64,000 bases of DNA. Source: Bradyrhizobium sp. 186 (GTDB lineage: Bacteria > Pseudomonadota > Alphaproteobacteria > Rhizobiales > Xanthobacteraceae). Made by a program: the position numbers and the translations under genes. Below are positions 35,060 through 44,456 of the stretch, piece after piece; the first letter of the stretch is position 1; each line of letters opens with the position of its first letter. The notes beneath the pieces are model-generated. The model ran no database searches. It was not told the origin of the DNA and saw nothing but the letters and a program-made list of their open reading frames with translations. The stretch is from NCBI RefSeq assembly GCF_023101685.1, contig NZ_CP082164.1:3968001-4032000 (forward strand), read 5' to 3'.

Positions 35060-35834
35060 TAAGGCCTGTGCGCGGCGTAGGTGGCGCCCAGCGCATCGGC
35101 GTCATCTCGGCCGCCGCGTCCATGTTTGAGATCACGCGCGCGCTACAGTGGGGAAGCGTATCCATAGCTTGATAGAAAGCGCTCGTTACAACATCCGCAA
35201 GCTGCGCGCCCGGACTTGCTGAGTGCGATACTGGTTGGGCAAGCCGCCAATCCAACACTTCCCACATAATTCGTCGATTCGTAAGGACGAGAGCCCCGGC
35301 TCTTGCCTGCATCTTCAGAAGCTCATGGTAGGCCGCTGTTTGGGCGTAAGAATGAATACTGCGTTCGCTGTATAGGATCTTCACGAAACGATCCTTTGCG
35401 TGCTCTTTGGCTGCATGCTGGTAGCAGAAGTCAGTTACGCGTTCCAAAAGTAGGCGCAGACAGTAGTTGTAGAACCATTGCTGGGCTCCAGCACGCTCGG
35501 CTCGCTCATTTCGGTGACCCCGCATGTTCTTCTTGTTCGACGCAAGAACAAAGCCACGCAAAGGGAGCTGAGCGATCTCGCTCAAAGCAACCCGTTTCTG
35601 AGAGGCGGACAAGTGCCTGTAGTGAAGGTCGGCGCGGTTGCTCCCAGCCTTTGACAAGATCGCTCGAACCCAGTTGTTCACTTCGGGTTCGTACTTAACT
35701 TTGATTAGCACCGCGCCAAGGCACAGCCATTCCGTCGCGCCCACAGCGTCAATCGGGCGCACTTTCTTCAGTCCTGCGTCGCCCGCCTCATCAATGTAAG
35801 CGACGTAGTAAGGCTCTGGGATTTGAGTCGCCAT
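35019..35834 (-). CDS. DUF3800 protein
   Basis: The 271-residue protein contains the DUF3800 hallmarks: YYVAYIDEAGDAGLKK (first acidic residues, D and E), LGAVLIK, HYRHLSASQKRVALSEI, and GAQLADVVTSAFYQAMD near the C-terminus. The fold is predicted to be RNase H-like with acidic metal ligands (D in YIDEAGD, D in QLADVV), so a nuclease activity is possible. The family is often near phage and defence genes, but no partner is evident here. The last 30 residues are rich in Met, Pro and Arg and may be altered by a rearrangement at the 3' border. Start ATG 35834; the TTG at 35843 is less likely. Confidence 0.8.
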   Translation of the reverse strand: MATQIPEPYYVAYIDEAGDAGLKKVRPIDAVGATEWLCLGAVLIKVKYEPEVNNWVRAILSKAGSNRADLHYRHLSASQKRVALSEIAQLPLRGFVLASNKKNMRGHRNERAERAGAQQWFYNYCLRLLLERVTDFCYQHAAKEHAKDRFVKILYSERSIHSYAQTAAYHELLKMQARAGALVLTNRRIMWEVLDWRLAQPVSHSASPGAQLADVVTSAFYQAMDTLPHCSARVISNMDAAAEMTPMRWAPPTPRTGLISAVADQEDGPRS

Positions 35835-35989
35835 ACCGCGCAACTATGGCGTGTTCGGAAATACTGGATCAATCCGTGTGGACCCGGTGGAGCGCTGTTA
35901 TAAACAGGTGAACCGAGGAAAGCCCTTAGGGACACCACAGGGACGCCAACGATGTAAGCCATTGAACCATCAAGAAAATATATGAACAC

Positions 35990-36010
35990 CCTTCTCCCAC
36001 AAGGGGAGAA
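35990..36010. repeat. Single arm of the palindromic repeat
   Basis: CTTCTCCCACAAGGGGAGAAG repeats the right arm of the element at 2251-2411. The remaining gap from 35835 to 36172 holds no supported gene. Confidence 0.6.
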
Positions 36011-36172
36011 GATACCCTCGGAGCTGATCCAGCGAATTCGGCCCGCCGATCCGCCGTGCTGACGAGCATTTCACGTAGCTGGACAGCGCTATCGCACCAA
36101 CTTGAGAGCCTCGCGGCTATCGTGGAAACCGGAAGGTTGAACCCTTAGTTGGCGGGAAAGGATTTCCGCCCA

Positions 36173-36259
36173 ATGCCGCTCTCGCTCTCCGATTCCGAAC
36201 TCGCCGCCATCATGGAGGCCGCCGCGCCGATCCATCCGCGCGAGCGCGACACCTTTTGA
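36173..36259 (+). pseudogene. N-terminal remnant of a hypothetical protein
   Basis: The frame MPLSLSDSELAAIMEAAAPI to HPRERDTF stops at 36257. It resembles the start of a common rhizobial protein of unknown function that normally continues for about 100 residues. It is truncated here; the following 200 bases are noncoding relics. Confidence 0.45.
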
Positions 36260-36471
36260 CCCGGTAAACCTATCGCCCGCTTCTAGCGCACCTCTCTGCT
36301 GGCTCGCATTGGCGAGGAGTCGCCAAGGTGCCGAAGTCGAACGCCCGACGAATTACCGCGCAGGGCAAATCGTCAGGTGGTCGCGCCGAGGCAATGCCAT
36401 CGGGCATCTCCGCGCGCCCGCTGCCAAATGATTGGATCGACGAACACCGCTGACCACGGCACTAAACTCAT

Positions 36472-36738
36472 CTAACGAGGCGGCAGCTTAAACCCTGACG
36501 GCTTTTTGAAAACGAACTGGTGATTTATTTCCAGCCAGTGTTTCGCAGCGATTGCTGCGAGTTCGGTGCTTTCCGTTCGCATGTCATGTTCGCCGTTTCT
36601 TCGGTGCTCGTCGGCGCATTCGGTGAAATGCTCGCCAACGTATTTTAGAAAATCCAAAAGCTCGACCGTATCAATTCCGCTTAGCTGCAGCGTTACCGTC
36701 CGCTCGTCGCCGTGGCTTAGTCTTTGGAATGGCTTCAT
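36472..36738 (-). CDS. Hypothetical protein (88 residues)
   Basis: The protein (MKPFQRLSHGDERTVTLQLS, TVELLDFLKYVGEHFTECAD, AIAAKHWLEINHQFVF) is alpha/beta and soluble. A very strong ribosome site (aaaggggga) precedes the ATG. No family was recognised. Confidence 0.6.
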   Translation of the reverse strand: MKPFQRLSHGDERTVTLQLSGIDTVELLDFLKYVGEHFTECADEHRRNGEHDMRTESTELAAIAAKHWLEINHQFVFKKPSGFKLPPR

Positions 36739-37026
36739 TGCGTTCCCCCTTTCGGCGCAGCGTGGTTGCCGCGCCTCGTTAGCATCGCCTCGGCGCGACC
36801 CAGCTTTTTACCTTGCGTGGTAATTTGCTTTGCAATTCGTGGTGAGAACACTTCCGACATTCCGTCCTCCCGCCATCATCGCGTCAGGGGCGACCGTCCA
36901 GTTTTGCCTGTAAATCGTGGGGGAACTGACCCTCAATCCCTTGAATCCGGGGACTGTCCGCGCCACCTTGCGCGACCCCAACGGCTTTGGCCTAATGGGC
37001 GACGTGATCCCCGTATCACGCATGGA

Positions 37027-37061
37027 AAAGCCGAGCACACTTTGCAGGCGGGCTCGGCTTT
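37027..37061 (+). terminator. Strong hairpin, probable terminator
   Basis: A perfect 10-bp stem, AAAGCCGAGC (37027-37036) and GCTCGGCTTT (37052-37061), with a 15-base loop. It is A/T-flanked like a rho-independent terminator. It lies in the 36739-37082 gap, which has no other supported feature. Confidence 0.6.
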
Positions 37062-37082
37062 CCGTGGCGTTTCTCACAGGAG

Positions 37083-37376
37083 ATGCTTTCGCATGTCCGT
37101 TACCACGGAGGAGACCCTAGCTTGGCTAGTCCTGTCATTCAAGACAACCACCCCCGCAAGACCAAGTTCACATTCGAAGAAGCTGTTGACGTTTGGCTGC
37201 GCCGCTGGAGCGGGCAGTTCCAGCACGAGATCGCAGCGGCTTATGTGATCAACCCGCGTGCAGTGAACCACGTTCTGAAGGAAATCACTCACGCGGGTAG
37301 CAAGGAAGAAGCCGCGCAGCGCGCGGGGCGCACGGCACGAGACTCAGCAAGGCTCGGTGAGCAGGTCAGGGACTGA
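37083..37376 (+). CDS. Small helix-turn-helix-like protein
   Basis: The 97-residue product has KFTFEEAVDVWLRRWSGQFQ, then HEIAAAYVINPRAVNHVLKE. The run W-x-G-x-FQH-x-IAAxY-x-x-NxxxVxxVL is that of a short helix-turn-helix (simple DNA-binding) motif seen in rhizobial accessory proteins. The start may be ATG 37083 or, better placed after an ggaggag site, TTG 37122. Target unknown. Confidence 0.55.
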   Translation: MLSHVRYHGGDPSLASPVIQDNHPRKTKFTFEEAVDVWLRRWSGQFQHEIAAAYVINPRAVNHVLKEITHAGSKEEAAQRAGRTARDSARLGEQVRD

Positions 37377-37653
37377 CCTATTGTCCCGCAAAGCGCATCT
37401 CGCGGCGGTGTCAGCAAATATTTCTGTTTTTGACACCCGCCGTACACCGCCGCGAAACGCTAATGATATCAATGTAATACTTTTCCCACAAACGGGAGGA
37501 GAACTTGTCGATTTCGGAATAATAGCATTATGCCCCTGTTTTGCCCGACGAGTCAAACCGCCTCGTTGCCTGCCCGCGTAAGCCGTTGATTCTGCTATTA
37601 CCGGCTACTGTGCATGGGGTTGTTTTCGCGCTTTTTGTTTGACCGGAGGTCGT

Positions 37654-38003
37654 CATGCCCGGGCTTGTCCCACGGCTGTCCGGTTCAGGCTTCGGCGTCA
37701 AAAAGCGAGTCGCTAGAGTCAATTAATGGCGTCGGGGCATAGCTGCGAATACTTGTTGTTCGCGAGAACACCGCAAATTTTCTTCATTGCGGACCTCAGC
37801 ATACTCCGCTGCGGGTCGCTCGGCTAAAACGAGAGCGCAAAAATCGTGAGTCACATCAATGAATTTTGCGCTCATTACGAGTCGATGCGTCTCGTTGCAA
37901 CCGTTTTGCCTGAACCGGACAGCCGTGGGCTTGTCCCGGGCATCCACGTTCTTCGTGCCGCGTGATTAAGGCGTGGATGGCCGGGACGAGGCCCGGCCAT
38001 GAC
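37654..38003. repeat. Palindromic repeat interrupted by a 261-bp inverted-repeat element
   Basis: The palindrome has arms gtcatgcccgggcttgtccc (37654-37671 region) and cgtggatggccgggacgagg ... ggccatgac (about 37971-38003). It is cut by the element at 37669-37929. Confidence 0.75.
37669..37929. mobile_element. MITE-like element with perfect inverted ends, inserted in a palindrome
   Basis: The element ends are perfect 22-bp inverted repeats containing ACGGCTGTCCGGTTCAGGC (37672-37690, inverse at 37908-37926). The flanks share CTTGT (37664-37668 and 37930-37934), or 11 bases if the ends are counted as 19 bp; the palindromic site makes the exact split ambiguous. A 50-residue frame on the minus strand (37723-37875, MSAKFIDVTHDFCALVLAER) lies entirely inside; it may be a trapped gene piece. 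Confidence 0.75.
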
Positions 38004-38019
38004 GCTGGGGATGATCCCG

Positions 38020-39573
38020 CTACGCCGCCGCAGGCAAATCCGGATCGGCGATGGCGCCGGCGACGCGAACCCGCACGCGCAGCGCATTGCCGGGCAGATA
38101 AGCGATCGGCATGTCCTCGACATCGACGGTCTTGAGGCTGTCGCGTGCTGCTCCAGCCTGGACGGCACGGTCGGCCGCGATATCGCGCGCCGCCGCAATC
38201 GCATCCTCGCGGCTGAGATCGCGGAACACCTGATCGGCTTCGCCGCTGACCTGCGCGATCGCAGCGCCCACCGCATTGGCGCAGTCGCCGTGCGGCACGC
38301 GGACGATCTCGGAGATGCCGGGCAGGCGATCCGGCACCAGGAAGGCGCCGCCACCGACCGCGAGCAGCGGCACGTCGCCGGCCTCGGTCTTCATGCGGTC
38401 GATGTCTTCCTCCAGCTTGCGCCAGGCATCGCGAAGCGCGGCCTCGATCAGGCGTTTGGGCAATTTGGCGACGCGGGAGCGGTCGCCGATCTCGATGAGA
38501 CCGGCGGCGACCGCAATGTCGGTCGCGGTGAGGCGCGCGCCGCCGAACACCAGCGCGTCCGATGTCAGCCGGTAGCCGACGCTGAGCGGGCCGACGCGGA
38601 CCGGATCCTCGTCGACATGGCTGCCGCCGCCGAGCCCGATCGACAGCAGGTCGGGCATCCGGAACAGCGTGCGGACGCCGCCGACTTCGACCACGGCGTT
38701 GGCCTCGCGCGGAAAGCCGTGACGAAGCTGGCCGATGTCGGAGGTGGTGCCGCCGACGTCGACGACCATGGCGTCGTCGAGGCCGGAGAGGTGGGCGGCG
38801 CCGCGCATGGAATTGGTGGCGCCGGACGCAAAGCTCATCACCGGGAAGGCGGTGGCGATCTCGGCCTGCATGACCGTGCCGTCGTTCTGGGTCAGGAACA
38901 GCGGCGCATCGATGCCGCTGTCGGCGATTGCCTTGCGAAAGGCCGCGACCGTGGTGATGGCGAGATCGTGCAAGGAAGCATTGAGTAGCGCGGCATTCTC
39001 CCGCTCCAGCAAGCCGATGCGGCCGAGATCGTGCGACAGCGTCACGGCGACGTCAGGGCAGATTTCGCCGAGAATGTCACGCGCGGTGGTCTCGCAGGAG
39101 GGATCCAGCGGCGAGAAGCTCGAGCACACCGCGACCGAGCGCAGGCCCTTGTCCCTGATTTTTCGCGCGGCCTCCTTGAGGGCGGCGATGTCGAGCGGCA
39201 TGAACGGGCGACCGTCGTAATCGTGGCCGCCCTCCAGCATGAAGATGTCGCCGTTGACGAGCGCGGCGAGGTCGGCAGGCCAGTCGCAGAACGGCGGCAG
39301 CGAGGCGCTCGCTGGCATGCCGATGCGGATCGCGGCGATCTTCTGGACGTGGCGGCGCTGCACCACCGCGTTAATGAAATGGGTGGTGCCGATAACGACC
39401 GCATCGACCTTCACCGCGGCGGCCGGATTGGCGCGCAACGCCTTCAGCGCGTCCAGGATGCCCGAGGTCACGTCGGCGGTGGTCGGGCGCTTGACGGAAT
39501 GGACGACCTTCTCGTCGACGATCAGCACGGCGTCCGTGTTGGTGCCGCCGACATCGATGCCAATACGTTTCAT
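38020..39573 (-). CDS. Hydantoinase/oxoprolinase family protein (HyuA type)
   Basis: The 517-residue protein has the N-terminal nucleotide-binding motif MKRIGIDVGGTNTDAVL, the GTTHFINAVVQR segment, a second phosphate motif (MVVDVGGTTSDIG) and SIGLGGGSHVDED. Family members hydrolyse cyclic amides (hydantoins, 5-oxoproline) with ATP, or acetone/N-methylhydantoin by related mechanisms. It is shorter than two-domain HyuA enzymes (about 690 residues), and no HyuB gene follows. It is the last gene of the operon, six bases after the DUF917 gene. The true substrate is unknown. Confidence 0.88.
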   Translation of the reverse strand: MKRIGIDVGGTNTDAVLIVDEKVVHSVKRPTTADVTSGILDALKALRANPAAAVKVDAVVIGTTHFINAVVQRRHVQKIAAIRIGMPASASLPPFCDWPADLAALVNGDIFMLEGGHDYDGRPFMPLDIAALKEAARKIRDKGLRSVAVCSSFSPLDPSCETTARDILGEICPDVAVTLSHDLGRIGLLERENAALLNASLHDLAITTVAAFRKAIADSGIDAPLFLTQNDGTVMQAEIATAFPVMSFASGATNSMRGAAHLSGLDDAMVVDVGGTTSDIGQLRHGFPREANAVVEVGGVRTLFRMPDLLSIGLGGGSHVDEDPVRVGPLSVGYRLTSDALVFGGARLTATDIAVAAGLIEIGDRSRVAKLPKRLIEAALRDAWRKLEEDIDRMKTEAGDVPLLAVGGGAFLVPDRLPGISEIVRVPHGDCANAVGAAIAQVSGEADQVFRDLSREDAIAAARDIAADRAVQAGAARDSLKTVDVEDMPIAYLPGNALRVRVRVAGAIADPDLPAAA

Positions 39574-39579
39574 GAGATC

Positions 39580-40686
39580 TTAAGCTCCTGCCTCAGCGGG
39601 CGCGAAGAGGGAACGGTAGTCGAGGTCGTAGCCGAAGGCGCGCGGGCCGACGAATTCGAGGCCCCGGGGGCTCGTGAGCACGGGTGGCGCCGGCAGAGCC
39701 ACGACGGTGACGCGCTGGCCGTAGCGTATCGTCTCGGTGCCGACGCCATGGCCGTCGACGCTGTCGAGCACGCAGATCAGGTCGGGCGACGTCGCGATCG
39801 CCTCCTCGCCGCGCCAGGCCACGATCCATTCGTTCTGGAACGAGAGCTTGAGCCGGCTGCCGCGGTCGGCATCGCTGCCCTCGATCATGGTCGAGCCGCG
39901 CAAGAATCCTTCCGTCGTGCGCCGGGCCACGTCGACGATCTTGCCGGTGAACAGCTTCTTGCCTCCCTCAGTTGCAAGCAAGGCGGCGATCGGGTCCTCG
40001 TGACGGCGATTTGCCTCCTGCACGGCGCGGCCGATGCGGATCGCCTTGGTGGTCGTGAAATGGATGCCCCAGTCCTTCACCTCGCGCCCCGTGCGCGGGG
40101 CCTTGCTGGTAGAGGCGATCGAGCCCATCTCGACGCAGATCTTGCGGCTCGCCCGCTCCATCCATTTCCAGCTCGGCACTTTGGTGACGACGGCTTCGAT
40201 GCCGCGCGGATCATAGAGCGTGCAGGGGTAGGGGCGCAGGCCCCCGATCGCGACTGACGTCATCTGCGCCTCCGGGAAGGCGCGGCCCATGCAGTCGGCG
40301 TCGACCACGGGAATGCCGAGATGGGCGGCCGCCATCAGCGCCTGCACGCCGTTGCCGCCGCCGATCTCCACCGACATCACGGCCCGGAACTTGATGCCGT
40401 TGATCTCCTCCTGCATCCGCACCGCGCGCGCGATGTTGCGGCTGTCGGCGAGGCGTTCCTGTCCGACCAGCGGCGCGCCCATGTTGGAGACCACCGCGAC
40501 CCAGTCGTCGTCATCGAGGTCGAGCGGCGACATCAGTTGCACGCGGTGGCCCTCGGCATAGAGCCGGCGCAGATTGAGCAGGCCGAGATAGGGGCTGCCG
40601 CCGCCGCCGGTGCCGAGGATCCAGGCGCCGACCGCGAGCGCTTCGATTTCCTCGAGGCTGATCGTCTTCAATTCCGGCTTGCTCAC
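39580..40686 (-). CDS. DUF917 family protein
   Basis: The 368-residue protein has the DUF917 signature: ILGTGGGGSPYLGLL (about residues 23-37) and later SVEIGGGNGVQALMAAAHLG, VVDADCMGRAFPE. DUF917 proteins are regularly paired with hydantoinase-like genes. A role in opening or transferring small amides is inferred, not shown. The gene starts with GTG at 40686, overlapping the AroM stop by four bases; the longer frame upstream is out of family. Together with the HyuA-type gene it makes a probable two-part enzyme. Confidence 0.85.
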   Translation of the reverse strand: MSKPELKTISLEEIEALAVGAWILGTGGGGSPYLGLLNLRRLYAEGHRVQLMSPLDLDDDDWVAVVSNMGAPLVGQERLADSRNIARAVRMQEEINGIKFRAVMSVEIGGGNGVQALMAAAHLGIPVVDADCMGRAFPEAQMTSVAIGGLRPYPCTLYDPRGIEAVVTKVPSWKWMERASRKICVEMGSIASTSKAPRTGREVKDWGIHFTTTKAIRIGRAVQEANRRHEDPIAALLATEGGKKLFTGKIVDVARRTTEGFLRGSTMIEGSDADRGSRLKLSFQNEWIVAWRGEEAIATSPDLICVLDSVDGHGVGTETIRYGQRVTVVALPAPPVLTSPRGLEFVGPRAFGYDLDYRSLFAPAEAGA

Positions 40687-41369
40687 GACACCAGCTCCTC
40701 GACGATGCGGGCCGCAGCGGCAATGCCGAGGATAACCGGACCGGGATAGGCAGTGCGCACGCGCGCCTTGTTGGCGCTGGTGTAGCTGATGCAATCCATC
40801 ACCACGAGATCGGGTTCGAGCTCCGCCATCGTGCGTGCGGCCTCGTCGACCGCGGCCTCGTCCGAGCCGGGGCGAAGCGTAACGCCGACCACCTCGACGC
40901 CCTCGCGCTGCCATTTCTTGTCGATCAGTGCGGTCTGTTCGACCAACGGCGAGAACACGCCGAGGCGGCCATGGGGCAGCACGGCTTCGACGAGGTTATG
41001 CAGGATGGCCGAAGGCAGTATGACGAGGCCATCGGCCGCGAGATTGGGAAATTTGCCGGTGCAGGCCATCAGTGTCACGCCGACGCCCTCGTGCTTGAAA
41101 CGGGTGATCTGCTGGCTCGCCCGCCGCTCGACTTCCTTCTTGCTGATGGTGACGCCATCGCCGTTCGGCAGCAGAGTGAATAGCGTGTCGTAGCCGTCCA
41201 TCGGCGGGATGGCGTCGATCTCGGCGCGGCTCATGCCGTCGAGCGCACCGCGCAGCTCGATCTGGATGCCCGGCGACAGCACGGCGGCGATCTCTGACGC
41301 GACGGTGGGACGTGGGCTTTGGCCGATCACCACCACCCCGATGCGCTGATGCTTCAATGGCATGTTCAT
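40683..41369 (-). CDS. AroM-like protein (Asp/Glu racemase superfamily)
   Basis: The 228-residue protein has GVVVIGQSPRPTVASEI, DGYDTLFTLLPNGD, TLMACTGKFPNLA (cysteine in the active-site position), and DLVVMDCISYTSANK (second cysteine). The two-cysteine layout is like aspartate/glutamate/hydantoin racemases. AroM of Escherichia coli has no fixed function. In this operon a racemase or isomerase step on an amino-acid derivative is plausible. Confidence 0.85.
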   Translation of the reverse strand: MNMPLKHQRIGVVVIGQSPRPTVASEIAAVLSPGIQIELRGALDGMSRAEIDAIPPMDGYDTLFTLLPNGDGVTISKKEVERRASQQITRFKHEGVGVTLMACTGKFPNLAADGLVILPSAILHNLVEAVLPHGRLGVFSPLVEQTALIDKKWQREGVEVVGVTLRPGSDEAAVDEAARTMAELEPDLVVMDCISYTSANKARVRTAYPGPVILGIAAAARIVEELVS

Positions 41370-41376
41370 GTCTGGT

Positions 41377-42468
41377 CTAGTCCTTCAATACGACGAGATC
41401 GGCCGGCGTCCAGTCGAGCGTGACACCGTTGCCGGGAGCGAACAGGCAACTCGTGCCTGCATTGGGCTGCTGCACGAGGACGCGATGTCCGCCCTCGAGC
41501 ACGATGCGATAGAGTACCGCGCCGCCGAGAAAGTTGGTGTTTTCGACGACACCATGCGCGGTGACGCCGGACGCGCCGTCTGCGGCCTCGGCGCGCGGCG
41601 AGAGCCGGATTTTCTCGGGACGCAGCGCCACCGAGAGCACGCCGCTGCCTGGCATGTCCGCGGAAGGCGGCAGCGCCAGGATCAGGCCCTTGCCCACGTC
41701 GAGAGCCAACTCGCCGTTGCTTGTGGCGATGCGCTCGCCCCGAAAAATGTTGGTGTCGCCGATGAAGTCCGCGACGAAGCGGGTCGTGGGCCGGTTGTAG
41801 ATCTCGGCCGGCGTGCCGACCTGCTCGACGCGGCCGCCGTTCATCACGGCGATGCGGTCGGACATTGCCAGCGCCTCCTCCTGGTCGTGGGTGACGAAGA
41901 CCAGGGTCAGGCCGAGCTTCTTCTGGAGCTGCTTGAGCTCGAACTGCATCTGCTGGCGCAGCTTCTTGTCCAGTGCCCCCAGCGGCTCGTCGCAGAGCAG
42001 GACGCGCGGGGCGATCACGATGGCGCGGGCGAGCGCGACGCGCTGCTGCTGGCCGCCGGAGAGCTGGGCAGGCCGGCGGTTCTCCAGGCCGGACAGCTCG
42101 ACCATGGCGAGCGCCGCCTTCACCTTGGTCGCGATGCTTGCCTTGTCGAGCCCGCGCATGCGCAAGCCGAAGGCGACGTTCTCGGCGACGGTGCGATGCG
42201 GGAACAGCGCGTAGTTCTGGAACACCATGCCCATGTCGCGCTTATGCGCCGGCACATGGGTGATGTCGGCACCGTCGACGCAGATCGCGCCCGAGCTCGG
42301 CGTTTCGAATCCGGCGATCATGCGCAGCGTGGTGGTCTTGCCGCAGCCTGACGGGCCGAGCAGGGAGAAGAACTCACCCTGCCGGATGTCCATGGCGACC
42401 GCGTCCACGGCGCGCACGCCGCCGTCGTAGATCTTGCTGACGCCGGCGATCTCGATCGATGCGCTCAT
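41377..42468 (-). CDS. ABC transporter ATPase, spermidine/putrescine type (PotA-like)
   Basis: The 363-residue ATPase has Walker A (GPSGCGKT, residues 38-45), Q-loop ([14 protein letters not shown]), signature (LSGGQQQR), Walker B ([11 protein letters not shown]), H-loop (FVTHD) and a C-terminal TOBE domain ([11 protein letters not shown]). It powers the importer formed by the following upstream genes. The start ATG at 42468 overlaps the stop of the binding-protein gene (ATGA). The substrate cannot be deduced. Confidence 0.93.
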   Translation of the reverse strand: MSASIEIAGVSKIYDGGVRAVDAVAMDIRQGEFFSLLGPSGCGKTTTLRMIAGFETPSSGAICVDGADITHVPAHKRDMGMVFQNYALFPHRTVAENVAFGLRMRGLDKASIATKVKAALAMVELSGLENRRPAQLSGGQQQRVALARAIVIAPRVLLCDEPLGALDKKLRQQMQFELKQLQKKLGLTLVFVTHDQEEALAMSDRIAVMNGGRVEQVGTPAEIYNRPTTRFVADFIGDTNIFRGERIATSNGELALDVGKGLILALPPSADMPGSGVLSVALRPEKIRLSPRAEAADGASGVTAHGVVENTNFLGGAVLYRIVLEGGHRVLVQQPNAGTSCLFAPGNGVTLDWTPADLVVLKD

Positions 42469-43529
42469 GCGCGGAAGATCCGATTGACGCGCTGGTCGAT
42501 CTCGTCCTTGCGCTCGTTGTACCACTTCCAGTCGACCTGGATCAGCTTCGAGACTTTTTCCGGCGTGGTGAGCAGCTTGGCGTCGTATTTGGCGTCGAGC
42601 TTGACCTTCCTGTTGGCCGGCGAGTACCACACGGTTTCCGCGAGGCGCTTCTGCACCTCCGGGCGCAGCATGTAATTCACATAGGCGTTGGCGAGCTCCT
42701 TCATCTTGCTGCCGGGGGTGATGGTCAGGACTTGCTCGAGCGACAGGACGCCTTCGCTTGGCGCGACGAAATCGATCGGCTGGTTCTGCCCGTCATAGCG
42801 GTAGATGCCGGAATCGTGGATGACGCAGAGGCCGACTTCGCCCGACAGCAGCATCTTCTCCATCGCACCGGTGAAATCGACGATCTTGATCGGCTTCAGC
42901 TTCTCCAGCGCCGCATAGGCCGCGTCGAGATCGGTCTGGCCCTTGCCGAACAGCGTGCCGCACATCATCAGGAAGGCCTGGCCGAGGCTGTTGACGGGAA
43001 TGACGTAGCCGCCGCGGACACCGTTGTATTTCGCGTCCCACAGCTCCTTCCAGGAGCTGATGTTGCCATAGCCCTTGTCGGTGCGCAGGCCGAGCCCGAT
43101 GGCACTGGTGAAGATCGAGACGCCGACGATCTTGTCGCTGATGGCGTAGGGATAGACGTCGGCGAGGTTCGGCACGAGCTTGGCGTCGATCTTCGGCTCG
43201 ACCAGGCCCATCTCGGCCGCCGCCCACTGCTCGTTGGAATTGGTGTGCAGCACGTCATAGATCGGCGCAGAACGTGAGCTCGCCTGGAGCTTCGGCAGAT
43301 AGGGGAAGGCGGAATCGGTCTGGAGCTTGCACTTGAACTCGGTCTCGAAGGCCGGCCCGATCTCGGCCTTCATGACCTCGCCCCACTTGCCGCCCCAGCC
43401 GGTGATGCGCAGCGTGGGATCGTCGGCGCGCGCGACGTAGGGCGCGGCAATCGTGCCGATTCCGAACGAGGCACTCGCGGTCAGAAAGCGGCGGCGGCTG
43501 AGCCGTAACGATCCCAGAACTTTCATCAT
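42465..43529 (-). CDS. ABC solute-binding protein, spermidine/putrescine type
   Basis: The 354-residue protein has a Tat-type signal (LSRRRFLTASASFGIGTIAA). The mature part shows the PotD/PotF-type layout: LRITGWGGKWGEVMKAEIG, YDVLHTNSNEQW, GLVEPKIDAKLVPN, and the C-terminal ELANAYVNYMLRPEVQ. The Tat signal suggests export in folded form. It belongs to the importer with the two permeases and ATPase. In such clusters related proteins carry amines, amides, or opine-like compounds. Confidence 0.92.
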   Translation of the reverse strand: MMKVLGSLRLSRRRFLTASASFGIGTIAAPYVARADDPTLRITGWGGKWGEVMKAEIGPAFETEFKCKLQTDSAFPYLPKLQASSRSAPIYDVLHTNSNEQWAAAEMGLVEPKIDAKLVPNLADVYPYAISDKIVGVSIFTSAIGLGLRTDKGYGNISSWKELWDAKYNGVRGGYVIPVNSLGQAFLMMCGTLFGKGQTDLDAAYAALEKLKPIKIVDFTGAMEKMLLSGEVGLCVIHDSGIYRYDGQNQPIDFVAPSEGVLSLEQVLTITPGSKMKELANAYVNYMLRPEVQKRLAETVWYSPANRKVKLDAKYDAKLLTTPEKVSKLIQVDWKWYNERKDEIDQRVNRIFRA

Positions 43530-43559
43530 GTCTCGAATCCCTTCGGGTCCAATGAGCGG

Positions 43560-44456
43560 TTACAATTTGACGTAGGAGCGCAGGCCGACGGTGCGGTCGA
43601 GCCCGATGACGACGACAAAAGCGAGGACGATCGAAACCACCGACGCGGCGCCGATGGTGCCGTCCAGATCGAACTTGAGATAATTGAACAGCGTGACCGG
43701 CAGCGTCTCGTTGCCCGGGCTGACCAGGAACAACGACACCGGGAACTGGTCGAACGAGACGATGAAGGCGAAGATCGCGCCCGCAAGCACGCCCGGCTTG
43801 ATCAGCGGCAGCGTGACCTCGAAGAAGGTGCGCAGCGGGCTTGCGCCGAGATTGCGCGCGGCTTCCTCGAGGCGCAGGTCGAAATTATGCAGCACCGCGA
43901 GCGTCGTGCGCACCACATAGGGCAACGTCACCAGGGTATGGCCGGCGACCAGGCCCCAGGTCGGGCGGCCGACGTCAAGCAGCACATAGGTCTGGAACAG
44001 CGCGAGACCAGTCAGGATCGCCGGCAGCATCAAAGGCGAGAGCATGGTCGCTACGATCAGCCGCGTGCCCGGCAAATTGCCGCGGGCGAGCGCCAGCGCC
44101 GCGGACGCGCCGAGCAGGGTCGCGGACACCGTGGTGAGGAGCGCGATTTCGAGACTGAAGCCGAGCGCATGCATGAAGTCGCGCGAGGCGAAGAATTTTT
44201 CGAACCAGCGCAAGGACACGCCGACCGGCGGAAACTGGATGAAGGGCGTCGGGTTCAGGGCGAACACGACGACGACGGCGATCGGCGCCAGCAGGAACGT
44301 CAGTATGGAGATGTTGACGGCGAGATAGAGGTATCGGCCATAGTGCGGTCGGCTTGCGATCGCACGCATTGGCGCCGTCGCGGGGCGAGGCGCGGCCTCT
44401 CGATCGGACACGAGCGATGGGCTGTGCGAGGCCGAGGGTCCCATCATCGGCCTCAC
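43560..44456 (-). CDS. ABC transporter permease (PotC-like)
   Basis: The 298-residue protein has six hydrophobic segments and the EAA loop (EEAARNLGASPLRTFFEVTL, PLIKPGVLAG) that docks the ATPase. It starts four bases within the stop of the other permease (ATGA). It forms the inner-membrane channel with PotB-like neighbour. Confidence 0.92.
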   Translation of the reverse strand: MRPMMGPSASHSPSLVSDREAAPRPATAPMRAIASRPHYGRYLYLAVNISILTFLLAPIAVVVVFALNPTPFIQFPPVGVSLRWFEKFFASRDFMHALGFSLEIALLTTVSATLLGASAALALARGNLPGTRLIVATMLSPLMLPAILTGLALFQTYVLLDVGRPTWGLVAGHTLVTLPYVVRTTLAVLHNFDLRLEEAARNLGASPLRTFFEVTLPLIKPGVLAGAIFAFIVSFDQFPVSLFLVSPGNETLPVTLFNYLKFDLDGTIGAASVVSIVLAFVVVIGLDRTVGLRSYVKL

